A stretch of 64,000 bases of DNA from Novosphingobium sp. AAP83 (GCF_001295795.1 NZ_LJHY01000022.1:62001-126000); one strand, 5' to 3'; shown: positions 1 through 9,797, counted from the stretch's first letter. The notes: generated from the letters alone by a model not told the origin. Program-made: numbers and translations.

Positions 1-996
1 CAGGAAGTACGCTGGTGCCCGGGTTGCGGCGATTACGCGATCCTCAAGGCCGTGCAGCGCACTTTGCCCGAGATCGGCGCTGATCCTTCGAACACCGTGT
101 TCGTATCGGGTATCGGCTGCTCAAGCCGTTTTCCTTATTATATCGAAAGCTATGGCTTCCACACGATCCATGGTCGTGCGCCTGCTTTTGCCACGGGCGT
201 CAAGTTGGCCAATCCCGATCTCGACGTCTGGATTGTGACCGGCGACGGCGACGGCATGTCGATCGGTGGCAATCACACGATGCACATCCTGCGTCGCAAT
301 GTGAATGTGCAGATACTGCTGTTCAACAACGAGATTTACGGTCTGACCAAGGGCCAGTTCTCCCCCACCAGCCGCGAAGGCACCAATAGCCCGACATCGC
401 CACTGGGCTCGGTCGATCATCCGGCCAGCCCATGCGCTTTTGCGCTGGGCTCGGGCGCACGGTTCATCGCGCGCGCCTATGACGTGTCGAAGAACCTGAG
501 CAGCGTGCTCAAGGCATCGCATGCGCACAAGGGCGCGGCGTTCGTGGAAATCTTTCAGAACTGCATCGTCTATAACAAGGACCGTTTCGACGATTTCGTG
601 GCCAAGGGCGTCGCGGACCAGAACCAGCTGTGGGTCGAAGACGGCCAGCCCATGCTGTTCGGTAGCGAAAAATCCGGCGGGATCAAGGGCATCACGTTGG
701 ATATGGAATCGCTGAGCCTCAAGGTCGTCGATGTGGTAGATGGCGATTGGCAGGCTGCGGGCGTGATCGTCCACAACGCCAAGAACCGTGCCATTGCCCA
801 TATGCTAGTGGAAATGCCGTTCGGCCCGTTCCCGATGGCGCTGGGCGTAATCTATGATGATCCGCGTCCGACTTACGAAGGCGTGCTGCTTGATCAGGAT
901 GCCGAGTCTCGCGTTGGCAAGGAAGCCAACCTCGCCAAGTTGCTCGCCAAGGGCCAGACCTGGACGGTGGCCGGCACGGCAGCCGATCCGATTTGA
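1..996 (+). CDS. korB: 2-oxoacid:ferredoxin oxidoreductase, beta subunit (3' part)
   Basis: The reading frame is open from the first base, so the 5' end lies outside the window; 331 residues are visible. This subunit carries the thiamine diphosphate of 2-oxoglutarate (or pyruvate) ferredoxin oxidoreductase, which forms acyl-CoA with reduction of ferredoxin. Visible signatures are CPGCGDY at the extreme N-terminus, SGIGCSSR, the cofactor segment GDGDGMSIGGNH, and NNEIYGLTKGQ. The alpha/gamma subunit gene would be expected just upstream, outside the window. The choice of 2-oxoglutarate as substrate is inferred from the usual enzyme of aerobic alphaproteobacteria; the sequence alone does not separate it from a pyruvate enzyme. 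Confidence 0.93.
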   Translation, partial: QEVRWCPGCGDYAILKAVQRTLPEIGADPSNTVFVSGIGCSSRFPYYIESYGFHTIHGRAPAFATGVKLANPDLDVWIVTGDGDGMSIGGNHTMHILRRNVNVQILLFNNEIYGLTKGQFSPTSREGTNSPTSPLGSVDHPASPCAFALGSGARFIARAYDVSKNLSSVLKASHAHKGAAFVEIFQNCIVYNKDRFDDFVAKGVADQNQLWVEDGQPMLFGSEKSGGIKGITLDMESLSLKVVDVVDGDWQAAGVIVHNAKNRAIAHMLVEMPFGPFPMALGVIYDDPRPTYEGVLLDQDAESRVGKEANLAKLLAKGQTWTVAGTAADPI

Positions 997-1031
997 GCTG
1001 AACCAACTGCACAACCGATGGGGATTGGCGT

Positions 1032-1970
1032 CTGGATAACCTGACACACACCCTCGTCGGTTGGGCGCTTGCCGAAACCGGCCTCAAGCACCGGACCCGC
1101 AAGGGTTTGGCTGCCTGTGTACTGGCGGCCAACTTGCCTGATATCGATGTGTTCTTCGGGTGGGTGCCATGGGCTCCGCTCGCCATGCATCGTGGTTTCA
1201 CGCACGGTCTGGTGGGCGGGGTGTTGCTATTGCCCCCTTTTTTGGCCTTGCTTTTGTGGTTGCTGGACCGTTGGCAGCGTGCTCGGGGCAAGATAGCCAA
1301 GGACGCTCTGCCGATGCGCTTTGGCTGGTTGCTTGCCCTGTGCTGGCTTGGCGCGATCAGCCATCCGCTGCTTGATTTGCAAAACGTCTATGCCGTGCAA
1401 CTTCTCTCACCAGCCAGCGAGCGCTGGTTCCACAGCGATGGCTTGTTCATCGTCTCGCCGTGGGTATTGGTGTTTCTGGGCATCGGAATATGGCGTTCGC
1501 GCAAACGCTCTGCCGGAAGGCCAGCCATTCTGGCACTCGCTGCGACGGTGCTGTTCGTTTTGGCAAACGTCGCCATTAGCGCCTTGGCATGGCGGGCGCC
1601 GTTGCTTGAAGTACCGCATGTGCAACCGGACCGCATCTTTGCATCGCCCGAACCGTTTGCGTTTTGGCGGCGGGATATGGTGTGGCGTGCGGACGGGGCG
1701 ATTACCCAAGGCAGCTTCGATCCGTTGGTGAGCATGACGCGCGTGTCAGAATACGGAGAACCCGTTGCGGACAACATGAACGTGCCCGTGGTCCGGCGCG
1801 CAGCCATCGCCACACCGGAAGTTCGCGATTTCCTCGCGTGGTCGCAAATGCCGATGGCAAGCATTGCGCGCAAAGGCTGCGCGGTTACCGTCATCTTTGG
1901 TGATGCGCGGTTTTCAACGCCTGTAACGGCAGGCGGTTTTCAAGAATCGGTGCGCTTGCAGGACTGCTAA
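1032..1970 (+). CDS. YdjM-like membrane-bound metal-dependent hydrolase (DUF457)
   Basis: A 312-residue membrane protein with several hydrophobic segments, related to the YdjM/DUF457 family of putative metal-dependent hydrolases. Family marks are the N-terminal DNLTHTLVGWALAETGL, the acidic LPDIDV, and HRGFTHGLVGG with conserved His residues. The start is unusual. Members normally begin M-DNLTH, and in this frame the codon before DNLTH is CTG at 1032, preceded by GGGGA 8 bases upstream. The next conventional candidate, TTG at 1107, would remove the conserved N-terminus. The substrate is unknown. The stop overlaps the convergent PAP2 gene by 4 bases. Confidence 0.78.
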   Translation: MDNLTHTLVGWALAETGLKHRTRKGLAACVLAANLPDIDVFFGWVPWAPLAMHRGFTHGLVGGVLLLPPFLALLLWLLDRWQRARGKIAKDALPMRFGWLLALCWLGAISHPLLDLQNVYAVQLLSPASERWFHSDGLFIVSPWVLVFLGIGIWRSRKRSAGRPAILALAATVLFVLANVAISALAWRAPLLEVPHVQPDRIFASPEPFAFWRRDMVWRADGAITQGSFDPLVSMTRVSEYGEPVADNMNVPVVRRAAIATPEVRDFLAWSQMPMASIARKGCAVTVIFGDARFSTPVTAGGFQESVRLQDC

Positions 1971-2668
1971 ATGCCGGGTGTCAGGCGTGGCAAAGCCGGT
2001 TTGTGCAGAACAGCCGAGGCCATAAACGCCCAGCCTGCACCGCCCAGCCAACCCGCCAAAACATCGCTGGGATAGTGGACACCGAGCCAGACGCGGCTGA
2101 ATGCGATTCCCCAGCTTAGCACAATCGCACTGCCAATCAGCGTCCAGCGCACACGCCGTTGCTGGCTTATCGCTGCAAACGTCAGCGCAATCGCGATATA
2201 GACGAGAGCGGAATTGAAACTGTGCCCGCTCGGGAAGCTGTGCCCGCTTGCTTGCGTGAGGTGCGGGACGATTGATGGGCGAGGGCGGCTCACGGCCAGC
2301 TTCAAAGCCGTGTTCAGCAACCAACCGCTGATGATCGTTCCGGCCAAAAGCACGGCCTCTTGTCGCATCCGTTGGAATAGCAGCGCGGTTATCGCCCCCA
2401 ATCCCACCAGAATGCGTACCCAGACGCCGCCCAAGGCGGTAAGATCATGCATCCCCTCCACCAGTCCTTGTGGAGCAAGCTTGGCGCTATCCCGCCAGAG
2501 CAAAAGGCCATCGCGATCAAGACTTTCGCTCTGCCCGGTTGCAACAGCTACCGCCACTCCGGCAAAGCCGCTCCAGCATATCACAGCCGCAACAAGCGCA
2601 TGCGCAGGCGATGTCCGCCAGTGATGCGCCCTTTGGGACAGGTGGTTATCGCAGCGGGAGTTCACCAT
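1967..2668 (-). CDS. PAP2-family membrane phosphatase
   Basis: A 233-residue integral membrane protein of the type 2 phosphatidic acid phosphatase superfamily. All three catalytic motifs are present in order: KLAVSRPRP (KxxxxxxRP), SGHSFPSGHSF (PSGH) and SRVWLGVHYPSD (SRxxxxxHxxxD). These form the phosphohistidine active site acting on lipid phosphates such as phosphatidate or undecaprenyl pyrophosphate. A longer frame reaches 2770, but it would run into the divergent photolyase gene; the ATG at 2668 (MVNSRCDN) leaves space for divergent promoters. The exact lipid substrate cannot be read from the sequence. Confidence 0.87.
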   Translation of the reverse strand: MVNSRCDNHLSQRAHHWRTSPAHALVAAVICWSGFAGVAVAVATGQSESLDRDGLLLWRDSAKLAPQGLVEGMHDLTALGGVWVRILVGLGAITALLFQRMRQEAVLLAGTIISGWLLNTALKLAVSRPRPSIVPHLTQASGHSFPSGHSFNSALVYIAIALTFAAISQQRRVRWTLIGSAIVLSWGIAFSRVWLGVHYPSDVLAGWLGGAGWAFMASAVLHKPALPRLTPGI

Positions 2669-2741
2669 TCGGTTAGCGGAACGAGTGTTGGCTTGAGGAC
2701 GTTCCCTGTCAACAGGGCTGAATGCAACGGGACAACACATT

Positions 2742-4115
2742 TTGACTGAAATTGGCTCAGGCCCGTCCATCGTCTGGTACCGGCGCGATTTGCGCGTGAC
2801 GGATCAGGCGGCTCTGGTGGCTGCGGCGGCGCAAGGGCCGGTCATCGCAGTCTATGTGCTCGATGATGAATTGGCCAGACACCACAAGATGGGGGCTGCG
2901 TCGCGTTGGTGGCTGCACCATAGCTTGTCGAGCCTTGATGCATCGTTGCAGAAGCTGGGCTCACGCCTGATCCTGCGCCGGGGCAAGTGCCATGAAGAAT
3001 TGGCCGCGATTAGCCGCGATACAGGGGCGCAGACGGTCCACGCGCTGCACCACTATGAACCGTGGTGGCGCAATGCGGAACGCGCGGTGGCAAAGGCGAT
3101 AAATTTGGTGTTGCATGATGGCAATTACCTTGCGCCTGCCGGAACCGTGCTGACCGGGGGCGGCGCACCGTACAAAATCTTCACCCCGTTCTGGAATGCA
3201 CTGCGTGAACGGATGCCGCCAGCGCCTCCACTGCCTGCTCCTACCCATCTTGAAACGCCAGAGGTCTGGCCCGCCAGCGATGCTTTGGACGATTGGGACC
3301 TGCTGCAAACCACACCCGATTGGGCAGGCGGTTTCCGCGATGAATGGACGCCGGGCGAGGCAGGTGCGGTGGTCCGGCTCGAAGACTTTGCCGATCGCGC
3401 GGCACGCTATAACGAATGCCGCAACTTGCCATCGGTCGAGGGCACCTCGCGCCTTTCGCCCCATCTCCATTTCGGCGAAATCTCGCCAGCGATGATCTGG
3501 CCGCGCGTGGTGGACGCAGGCGGCTCGGTTGATGTATTCCTGAGTGAACTGGGCTGGCGCGATTATGCACAAAACGTGATCGTACAGTTTCCTGAATACG
3601 CCAAGCGCAACGCCCGCGAAGCCTACGACCGGCTGCCATGGCGGAATGATCCGCAAGGGTTGAAGGCGTGGCAGCGGGGCCGAACCGGCTACCCCATTGT
3701 AGACGCCGGAATGCGCGAATTGTGGCATACCGGATGGATGCACAACCGCGTGCGGATGATTGCCGCCAGCTTTCTGGTAAAGCACTTGCTGATCGATTGG
3801 CGTGAAGGCGAATGCTGGTTCTGGGATACGCTGGTTGATGCCGATTACGGCTCAAATGCGGTGAACTGGCAGTGGACGGCCGGAACCGGTGTTGATTCCA
3901 ATATGTTCGTGCGGATCATGGCACCGCTCACGCAAAGCCCCAAGTTTGATGCGGCCGGTTATATCCGTCGCTGGGTGCCGGAATTGGCGCATCTGCCTGA
4001 CGACAAAATTCATGATCCGGCCATTCCGCCGCGTGGCTATCCAGCAAAAATCGTCGCTCATACCGAGGCCAGGGCGCGGGCTTTGGCAGCGCATGACCAG
4101 ATGAAGCGAGCATGA
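2742..4115 (+). CDS. phrB: Deoxyribodipyrimidine photolyase (class I CPD photolyase)
   Basis: A 457-residue flavoprotein that splits cyclobutane pyrimidine dimers using blue light. The N-terminal antenna-binding domain opens with IVWYRRDLRVTDQAAL. The C-terminal FAD domain shows the family core: GWRDYAQ, RTGYPIVDAGMRELW, GWMHNRVRM and the W-rich NWQWTAGTGVDSN. The length is normal for the family. The start is TTG at 2742, directly before the conserved N-terminus and without a strong ribosome binding site. It is transcribed away from the PAP2 gene and is followed 37 bases later by the cyclopropane synthase gene on the same strand. Confidence 0.94.
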   Translation: MTEIGSGPSIVWYRRDLRVTDQAALVAAAAQGPVIAVYVLDDELARHHKMGAASRWWLHHSLSSLDASLQKLGSRLILRRGKCHEELAAISRDTGAQTVHALHHYEPWWRNAERAVAKAINLVLHDGNYLAPAGTVLTGGGAPYKIFTPFWNALRERMPPAPPLPAPTHLETPEVWPASDALDDWDLLQTTPDWAGGFRDEWTPGEAGAVVRLEDFADRAARYNECRNLPSVEGTSRLSPHLHFGEISPAMIWPRVVDAGGSVDVFLSELGWRDYAQNVIVQFPEYAKRNAREAYDRLPWRNDPQGLKAWQRGRTGYPIVDAGMRELWHTGWMHNRVRMIAASFLVKHLLIDWREGECWFWDTLVDADYGSNAVNWQWTAGTGVDSNMFVRIMAPLTQSPKFDAAGYIRRWVPELAHLPDDKIHDPAIPPRGYPAKIVAHTEARARALAAHDQMKRA

Positions 4116-4152
4116 TCTTGCGCATCGCTGCGCCGCACCGCATAGGCCACGC

Positions 4153-5424
4153 ATGAATACTCAGACGCCAATCCGGGGTAGGCATCTGGTGGCTGGCGGA
4201 CGGAACATGTCCGCCACTGGTCGCTGGATCGCAAAGCTGTTTGCCGGGTCCTTCAACACCGCGGTTGAGCGGATTGACCGGGGCATCGTCAACGGCACGA
4301 TCCACGCAAAACTGCCGGATGGATCATCGCGCACCGTGGGCGGGCGGGGTGAGGGGCCGACTGCCCATATCCACCTGAAAAGCTGGCATGCGCTCGTGCG
4401 TCTGGCCACGGCAGGTTCCATCGGTTGGTATGAGGCGTGGGTTGCAGGGGAATGGGTCAGCCCCGATCCTGTGATGATTTTCGACTTGTTCATGCGCAAC
4501 GCCGATACTTTGGGCGATACGGGTCGCGCCAAGGGGCCCTGGCGCTGGGCCGGGCGGCTGCTGAACATGGCACGGCGCAATTCCAAGGCACAAGCGCGCC
4601 GCAACATTGCCGCACACTACGACCTCGGCAATGATTTCTACCGCCTGTGGCTTGATCATACGATGAGCTATTCCAGCGCGCTTTGGCAAGGCCTGCCCGA
4701 TGATGCGACCTTGGATCAGGCGCAGGCAAACAAGGTTGACCGGTTGGGCGCAAGGTTGGCGCTAAAACCCGGCAGCGACGTTCTGGAAATCGGCTGCGGT
4801 TGGGGTTTCTTAGCGCGGCGTTTGGCGCAAACATCGGGCGCGCGCGTAACTGGGATCAGCCTGTCGGACGAACAGCTGGATTGGGCGCGGCGTGAACTGG
4901 CGGCCTCGGGCCTTGCCGGGATCGATTATCGGCATCAGGATTATCGCGATGTTGAAGGGCAATTCGATGCGATCGCCAGTGTCGAGATGGTCGAAGCTGT
5001 GGGCCGGGAATACTGGCCGTCCTATTTCGATTGTCTGGCGCGTTGCCTGAAGCCCGGTGGCAGGGCGGCGCTGCAATATATATCTATCCGCGATGAGCTG
5101 TTCGACGCCTATGCCGCCAGCGCCGACTTCATCCAGGCCTATGTCTTCCCCGGAGGCCTGTTAATCAGTGAAAGCGAATTCAAGGCTCTCAGCGCAGAAC
5201 GCGGACTAACCTGGGAAGACCAGTACGATTTCGGGCTGGATTATGCGCGAACGCTGAAGCTTTGGCGTCATACTCTTGATCAGGTGGTCAAGAGCGACAC
5301 TCTGCCCGCAGGTTTTGATCGCAAATTTATCGATCTGTGGCGTTATTACCTGATGTACTGCGAAGGTGGGTTTCGCGGTGGCGGGATCAATGTGGCGCAA
5401 GTCACGCTTGTCAAACGCATCTGA
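4153..5424 (+). CDS. cfa: Cyclopropane-fatty-acyl-phospholipid synthase
   Basis: A 423-residue SAM-dependent enzyme that adds a methylene bridge to unsaturated acyl chains of membrane phospholipids. An N-terminal region of about 140 residues is followed by AHYDLGNDFYRLWLD and MSYSSA, then SAM motif I (VLEIGCGWGF), motif II around GISLSDEQ, VEMVEAVGREYW, and the C-terminal MYCEGGFRGGGINVAQVTL. The length matches Cfa or Cfa-like proteins. It lies behind the photolyase on the same strand, which suggests but does not prove a shared stress operon. Its last 14 bases overlap the end of the convergent PilZ gene. Confidence 0.93.
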   Translation: MNTQTPIRGRHLVAGGRNMSATGRWIAKLFAGSFNTAVERIDRGIVNGTIHAKLPDGSSRTVGGRGEGPTAHIHLKSWHALVRLATAGSIGWYEAWVAGEWVSPDPVMIFDLFMRNADTLGDTGRAKGPWRWAGRLLNMARRNSKAQARRNIAAHYDLGNDFYRLWLDHTMSYSSALWQGLPDDATLDQAQANKVDRLGARLALKPGSDVLEIGCGWGFLARRLAQTSGARVTGISLSDEQLDWARRELAASGLAGIDYRHQDYRDVEGQFDAIASVEMVEAVGREYWPSYFDCLARCLKPGGRAALQYISIRDELFDAYAASADFIQAYVFPGGLLISESEFKALSAERGLTWEDQYDFGLDYARTLKLWRHTLDQVVKSDTLPAGFDRKFIDLWRYYLMYCEGGFRGGGINVAQVTLVKRI

Positions 5425-5770
5425 ACACCCCGTCGCCGCGAAAGCGGACGAGGATGTTATCGTGGACAATCGGGCTCAACAATTGCTCAAACGCGCAGCC
5501 GACCCGCCCGCTTTGCCACCACACCACTTCAGCCAATAACGACTCAAGACCGGGAAGGATCAGCCAGCAGCGGTTGCCCGGGTGCATTCGCTGTATCGAA
5601 TTCGCGCAGAACCCGGCAAGCGCCAAATCGACGACCACGGTGTTGAAGCCGCGCTCGCCAGAGGGGCGCAAGATCGCCGGGATATGGACACGATGGCGCA
5701 AGGCACAACGATCCTCGAACGAGACTTGCCCGTAAGCGGTGGTGTTCCAATCCGTGTTGGTGGTGTTCAT
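5411..5770 (-). CDS. PilZ domain protein
   Basis: A 119-residue single-domain protein of the PilZ type, which in other bacteria binds cyclic di-GMP and adjusts motility or surface behaviour. The RxxxR motif is visible as RCALR near residue 21. The second motif, normally D/NxSxxG, reads DLALAG, so the serine is replaced by alanine and ligand binding may be weakened. The barrel continues through WLILPGLESLLAEVVWW. There is no partner domain. The gene ends inside the tail of the convergent cfa gene (14-base overlap). Confidence 0.8.
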   Translation of the reverse strand: MNTTNTDWNTTAYGQVSFEDRCALRHRVHIPAILRPSGERGFNTVVVDLALAGFCANSIQRMHPGNRCWLILPGLESLLAEVVWWQSGRVGCAFEQLLSPIVHDNILVRFRGDGVFRCV

Positions 5771-5862
5771 CGAACAACGCCCTTAATTCTATTGCTTTTT
5801 CTTGCGAGAGGATGCCCGCAAGGCTGGCTTGAGAATCGCGTAAGGACATTAATTCCGAATGA

Positions 5863-6582
5863 CTAAGCTTGGTTAACCCGTTCGCGGTGCGGACTGCTAA
5901 ACTGTTCACCAAGAAGGGTAACTATGCGCTCGGCGACAACCTCGGGCGCCTTGACACTCTCGGGACTTTCACCCGGATAGGCTTTGGCGCGCATCTTGGT
6001 GCGGGTGGCACCTGGATCAAGCACGGCAACGCGGATGGCCGATGTGTTGCGCACTTCCTGGCCATAGCAATCGAGCAGCACATCGAATGCGGCCTTGGAC
6101 GATCCATAAGCGGCCCAATAGGGGCGCGGCGTTGCGCCAACGCTGCTGGTCACCCCGATCAAGCGCGCGTCTTTGCTTTTGCGCAACATGCCGTCAAAGC
6201 CTGCCAGCAGGGCCTGCGTTGCCAGCACATTCAGCGTCAGCGCGTTATTGAACTCGCGCGGATCGATCTGCCACACAGGAGTGAGTGTTGGGAAGGCAGC
6301 GGCGTTGATCACCATGATATCCAGCGCTTCCCAGCGGCCCGATATGGCCGTGGCAAGGCGCGCGATGCCATCGGCTTCGGCAAGATCAACCGGCGCGATC
6401 GTGGCGGTGCCACCGGCATCAAAAATCTCTTGCTCGATCTGCTCAAGATCTTTGGTTGCCCGCGCGACAAGGATCACGTGCGCCCCGGCTGCGGCGAGCG
6501 CCTTTGCGGTAGCAGCGCCGATGCCACGACTTGCGCCGGTAACCAGCGCCAATTGGCCTGCAAAGGGACCGATGCTGGTCAT
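5863..6582 (-). CDS. Short-chain dehydrogenase/reductase
   Basis: A 239-residue classical SDR. The NAD(P)-binding motif TGASRGIGAATAKAL is near residue 16, the stretch VINAA replaces the usual NNAG, and the catalytic Ser and YxxxK are present in VTSSVG and YGSSK. The substrate is not evident. The gene follows purF on the minus strand with its ATG immediately after the purF stop codon, so the two are probably co-transcribed; sphingomonads often keep an SDR behind purF. The protein lacks membrane segments and is expected to be cytoplasmic. Confidence 0.88.
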   Translation of the reverse strand: MTSIGPFAGQLALVTGASRGIGAATAKALAAAGAHVILVARATKDLEQIEQEIFDAGGTATIAPVDLAEADGIARLATAISGRWEALDIMVINAAAFPTLTPVWQIDPREFNNALTLNVLATQALLAGFDGMLRKSKDARLIGVTSSVGATPRPYWAAYGSSKAAFDVLLDCYGQEVRNTSAIRVAVLDPGATRTKMRAKAYPGESPESVKAPEVVAERIVTLLGEQFSSPHRERVNQA

Positions 6583-8073
6583 TTACCCGACCTTTTCGAC
6601 CGTGAACGACAACTGGGCAGGATTGTCCCGCTCACCAAGGTCGGTCAGGCGCGTCGGGTATTCGCCGCTGAAGCAGGCGTCGCAGTATTGCGGGCAGGCA
6701 TTGTTGCGCTGCGCTTCGCCCACTGCGCGATAAAGGCCATCGATGGAAACGAAGGCAAGGCTATCGGCATGGATGAAATCAGCCATCGCTTGTACGTCCA
6801 TGCGCGCGGCCAACAGCTTTGAGCGTTCTGGCGTATCAACGCCATAGAAGCACGAATGCTCGGTCGGCGGGCTGGCGATGCGCATGTGCACTTCGGCCGC
6901 ACCTGCTTCGCGCATCATCTGCACGATCTTAAGGCTCGTGGTGCCACGCACGATCGAATCATCGATCAGCACAATCCGTTTGCCCGCAACCAGCGCGCGG
7001 TTTGCGTTATGTTTGCGTTTCACATCGGCATTGCGCGCGCCGTCCGACGGTTGGATGAAAGTGCGGCCAACATAGTGCGAACGGATAATGCCCAGCTCGA
7101 ACGGGATGCCTGATTGCTGCGCATAGCCGATTGCTGCTGGTACGCCGCTGTCGGGCACGGGGATCACGATATCGGCATTGGCAGGGCTTTCAATCGCCAA
7201 TTGCGCACCGATTTCCTTGCGCACCTGATAGACCGAGCGGCCACCCATGATCGAATCCGGGCGGCTGAAATAGACGTGTTCGAAAATGCACGGGCGCGCT
7301 TCTGGCTTGCCGAAGGGGCGGTGGCTGCTCAGATTGCCGTCAAGATCAACCTGGACAAGCTCGCCCGGCTCGATTTCGCGCAGGAAATCTGCGCCAACCA
7401 CATCAAGCGCCACGGTTTCAGACGCGAACACCACCGCATCGCCCATCTTGCCCATCACCAAAGGGCGGATGCCCAATGGATCGCGACAGGCAATCATGCC
7501 TTCTGGCGTCATGCAGATCAGCGAATAGGCGCCTTCAACCAGTCGCAAGGCGTCTACGAAGCGGTCCAGCAAAGTGGGGTAGCGGCTTGTAGCGACAAGG
7601 TGGATGATCACCTCGGTATCGGACGTCGATTGGAAAATCGCGCCCTTGCGCACCAGATCGCGTTTCAGGAACATCGCGTTCGAGATGTTGCCGTTATGCG
7701 CAATGGCAAACCCGCCAGATGCCAGATCGGCAAACAAGGGCTGGACGTTGCGCAATCCTGCACCACCGGTGGTGGAATAGCGCACGTGGCCAGAGGCCAT
7801 CGTTCCGGGCAATTCGGCAATCGCCGATCCGGTCGAGAAGTTCGCGGCAACATGGCCAATGCCTTTGCGCGAATAGAACTCTTGCCCGTCAAAGCTGGTT
7901 ATGCCGACCGCTTCCTGCCCGCGATGCTGCAAGGCGTGCAGCCCGAGCGCGGCTGTCGCGGCAGCGTCACGTACGCCGAGTACGCCGAAGATGCCGCACT
8001 CTTCGCGCAGTTTGTCATCATCGGAATCGATGTCCCAAGGGGCTTGGTCGCGGAATTCGTTCTGTGAAATCAT
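6583..8073 (-). CDS. purF: Amidophosphoribosyltransferase
   Basis: A 496-residue enzyme for the first committed step of purine synthesis: glutamine plus PRPP gives 5-phosphoribosylamine. A short propeptide ends in REE, followed by CGIFG, whose Cys is the glutaminase nucleophile. The PRPP loop is visible as IVLIDDSIVRGTTS. The open frame extends to 8283, but the family begins near MISQNEF, and the ATG at 8073 is preceded by a strong GAGGA site, so the longer N-terminus is rejected. It is followed without a gap by the SDR gene. The region upstream is a long divergent intergenic stretch. Confidence 0.96.
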   Translation of the reverse strand: MISQNEFRDQAPWDIDSDDDKLREECGIFGVLGVRDAAATAALGLHALQHRGQEAVGITSFDGQEFYSRKGIGHVAANFSTGSAIAELPGTMASGHVRYSTTGGAGLRNVQPLFADLASGGFAIAHNGNISNAMFLKRDLVRKGAIFQSTSDTEVIIHLVATSRYPTLLDRFVDALRLVEGAYSLICMTPEGMIACRDPLGIRPLVMGKMGDAVVFASETVALDVVGADFLREIEPGELVQVDLDGNLSSHRPFGKPEARPCIFEHVYFSRPDSIMGGRSVYQVRKEIGAQLAIESPANADIVIPVPDSGVPAAIGYAQQSGIPFELGIIRSHYVGRTFIQPSDGARNADVKRKHNANRALVAGKRIVLIDDSIVRGTTSLKIVQMMREAGAAEVHMRIASPPTEHSCFYGVDTPERSKLLAARMDVQAMADFIHADSLAFVSIDGLYRAVGEAQRNNACPQYCDACFSGEYPTRLTDLGERDNPAQLSFTVEKVG

Positions 8074-8555
8074 GGGTCCTCGTGGACTCGCGTGGGTGCG
8101 AAGGCACCGGCCAACTTCTGGCGCCCAAATGACGACCTTTGCTGCGGATAGCAAGTGCAAGCTGCGCAAGGTCGTGGGCAATATGGTGGCATAAAGCTTA
8201 ACTGTAGCAAAATCGGGCGGCACGTCCCCCTTGCAACACGGGGTCCGGCTTGCTGTAGCGGGATAGAGACCGCCCTGGCGCAAATCGCAAGATATACGAT
8301 AATTCCATGATTTAATTGTAAAATATCAAATCTTGGCGGTCACGTTAGGACCATGCGCCGGTTCCGGTTCCTTGCCTGCACCATCGGCGCTGCTCTTGCC
8401 TTTTCCCGTTTTGGCGGAGCTCGCGGTAATCTTTGCGCTGTTAAACCAAATCGCCATTGGCCAGCCCAGGCGAGTGCAGGCCATTGCTGTTTGCAGCGCA
8501 GCACCCTACATCTCAAAATGCTTCCAAGGCCAATCGTTTCCAAAAGGGCTGCTGC
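8074..8555. other. Intergenic region between divergent purF and lolC/E
   Basis: A 482-base stretch between two divergent genes. Bases 8290-8335 are markedly AT-rich against GC-rich surroundings, so this is the most likely place for promoters. No open frame in it resembles a known protein, and I see no tRNA or clear riboswitch fold. Confidence 0.6.
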
Positions 8556-9797
8556 TTGATCCTCTCACCTTTTGAATGGACCATCGCCAAGCGCTACATG
8601 CTGCCGGGCAGAGGGGAAGCGTTTATTGCGCTGGTTGCCGGAATCAGTCTGGTGGCCGTCATGTTGGGCGTCGCCGCACTTGTCATCGTGATGAGCGTGA
8701 TGAACGGTTTTCGCGCCGAACTTCTCGACAAGATCGTGGGGCTAAATGGCCATGCGATTATCCAAGCTTATGGCGGCAGGCTCGATAACTGGCAGGAAAT
8801 CCTTAAAAAGGTTGAGCGGACAGAGGGCGTTACCCATGCCTCGCCGCTGATCGAACAGCCTTTGCTCGCCAGCTTCAATGGCCGGGTCGAGGCCATCCTT
8901 GTGCGCGGCAATACCGCTGGCGATATCAAAGACCTTGAAAGCAAACGCGTTGACGGCGTCATCGCCTCGCTGCGTCCAGGGGCAAACAATGTCGCGCTTG
9001 GTGCCCGATTGGCGCAGAACCTTGGCGCGCGGGTGGGGGACACGATCACGATCATCAACCCGCAGGGCCAATCCACCCCGTTCGGAACGGTGCCGCGTGA
9101 GATCGCCTATACCGTTTCAGCCTTGTTCGAGATCGGCATCTACGATTACGATCAGGCCTATGTCGTCATGCCAATCGTGGACGCACAGACATTGCTGCTC
9201 ACCGGTGATGCGATCGGCATGATCGAAGTGACAACCAAAAACGCCGATACCGTGATGGACACGTTGGGTCCGCTCAAGCAGGAACTGGCAGGCCAAGCCG
9301 TTGTCACCGATTGGCGCACAATAAATGCCAGCCTGTTTGAAGCGCTGGCGGTTGAGCGGATTGCGATGTTCATCGTGCTATCGATCATCGTGCTGGTGGC
9401 AGTGTTCAACATCTTGTCGTCGCTGATCATGCTGGTGCGCGCCAAAACGCGCGACATTGCAATTTTGCGCACAATGGGCGCGACGCGAAAGTCGTTGCTC
9501 AAGGTGTTCGTGACGATCGGTTTTGTGATCGGTGCGCTCGGCACCCTTTCGGGCCTGCTTCTCGGCTTCGTCTTCCTGTTTTTCCGCCAACCCATCGTTA
9601 ACGCCATCCAGTTTGTTACCGGGCAGAACTTATGGGACCCGTCGATCCGGTTCCTTACCGAACTGCCAAGCCGGTCAGACCCGGTTGAAATCGCCACGAT
9701 CAGTGTGATGGCGCTGGTGTTCAGTTTCCTTGCCACGCTGTATCCGGCGTTTAAGGCTGCGAGCACAGACCCCGTTCAGGTGCTCCGCTATGAATAA
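8556..9797 (+). CDS. lolC: Lipoprotein-releasing ABC transporter permease (LolC/E type)
   Basis: A 413-residue inner-membrane permease of the Lol system, which extracts lipoproteins from the inner membrane for delivery to LolA. It has one N-terminal membrane helix, a large periplasmic domain, and three C-terminal helices. The family signatures [13 protein letters not shown] and [15 protein letters not shown] are present. TTG at 8556 is chosen because it starts at the conserved ILSPFEW and has AAGGG about 7 bases upstream; the frame opens earlier at 8457. Only one permease gene is seen, as in alphaproteobacteria that use a LolF-like homodimer. The stop overlaps the lolD start. Confidence 0.93.
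   Translation: MILSPFEWTIAKRYMLPGRGEAFIALVAGISLVAVMLGVAALVIVMSVMNGFRAELLDKIVGLNGHAIIQAYGGRLDNWQEILKKVERTEGVTHASPLIEQPLLASFNGRVEAILVRGNTAGDIKDLESKRVDGVIASLRPGANNVALGARLAQNLGARVGDTITIINPQGQSTPFGTVPREIAYTVSALFEIGIYDYDQAYVVMPIVDAQTLLLTGDAIGMIEVTTKNADTVMDTLGPLKQELAGQAVVTDWRTINASLFEALAVERIAMFIVLSIIVLVAVFNILSSLIMLVRAKTRDIAILRTMGATRKSLLKVFVTIGFVIGALGTLSGLLLGFVFLFFRQPIVNAIQFVTGQNLWDPSIRFLTELPSRSDPVEIATISVMALVFSFLATLYPAFKAASTDPVQVLRYE

Noticed and set aside
2214..2749. Plus-strand open frames opposite the PAP2 gene
   Set aside because: They are shadows of PAP2 and lack any start context or family features.
8074..8283. N-terminal extension of PurF
   Set aside because: The extra residues do not fit the family, and the ATG at 8073 has a strong ribosome binding site just before the conserved propeptide.
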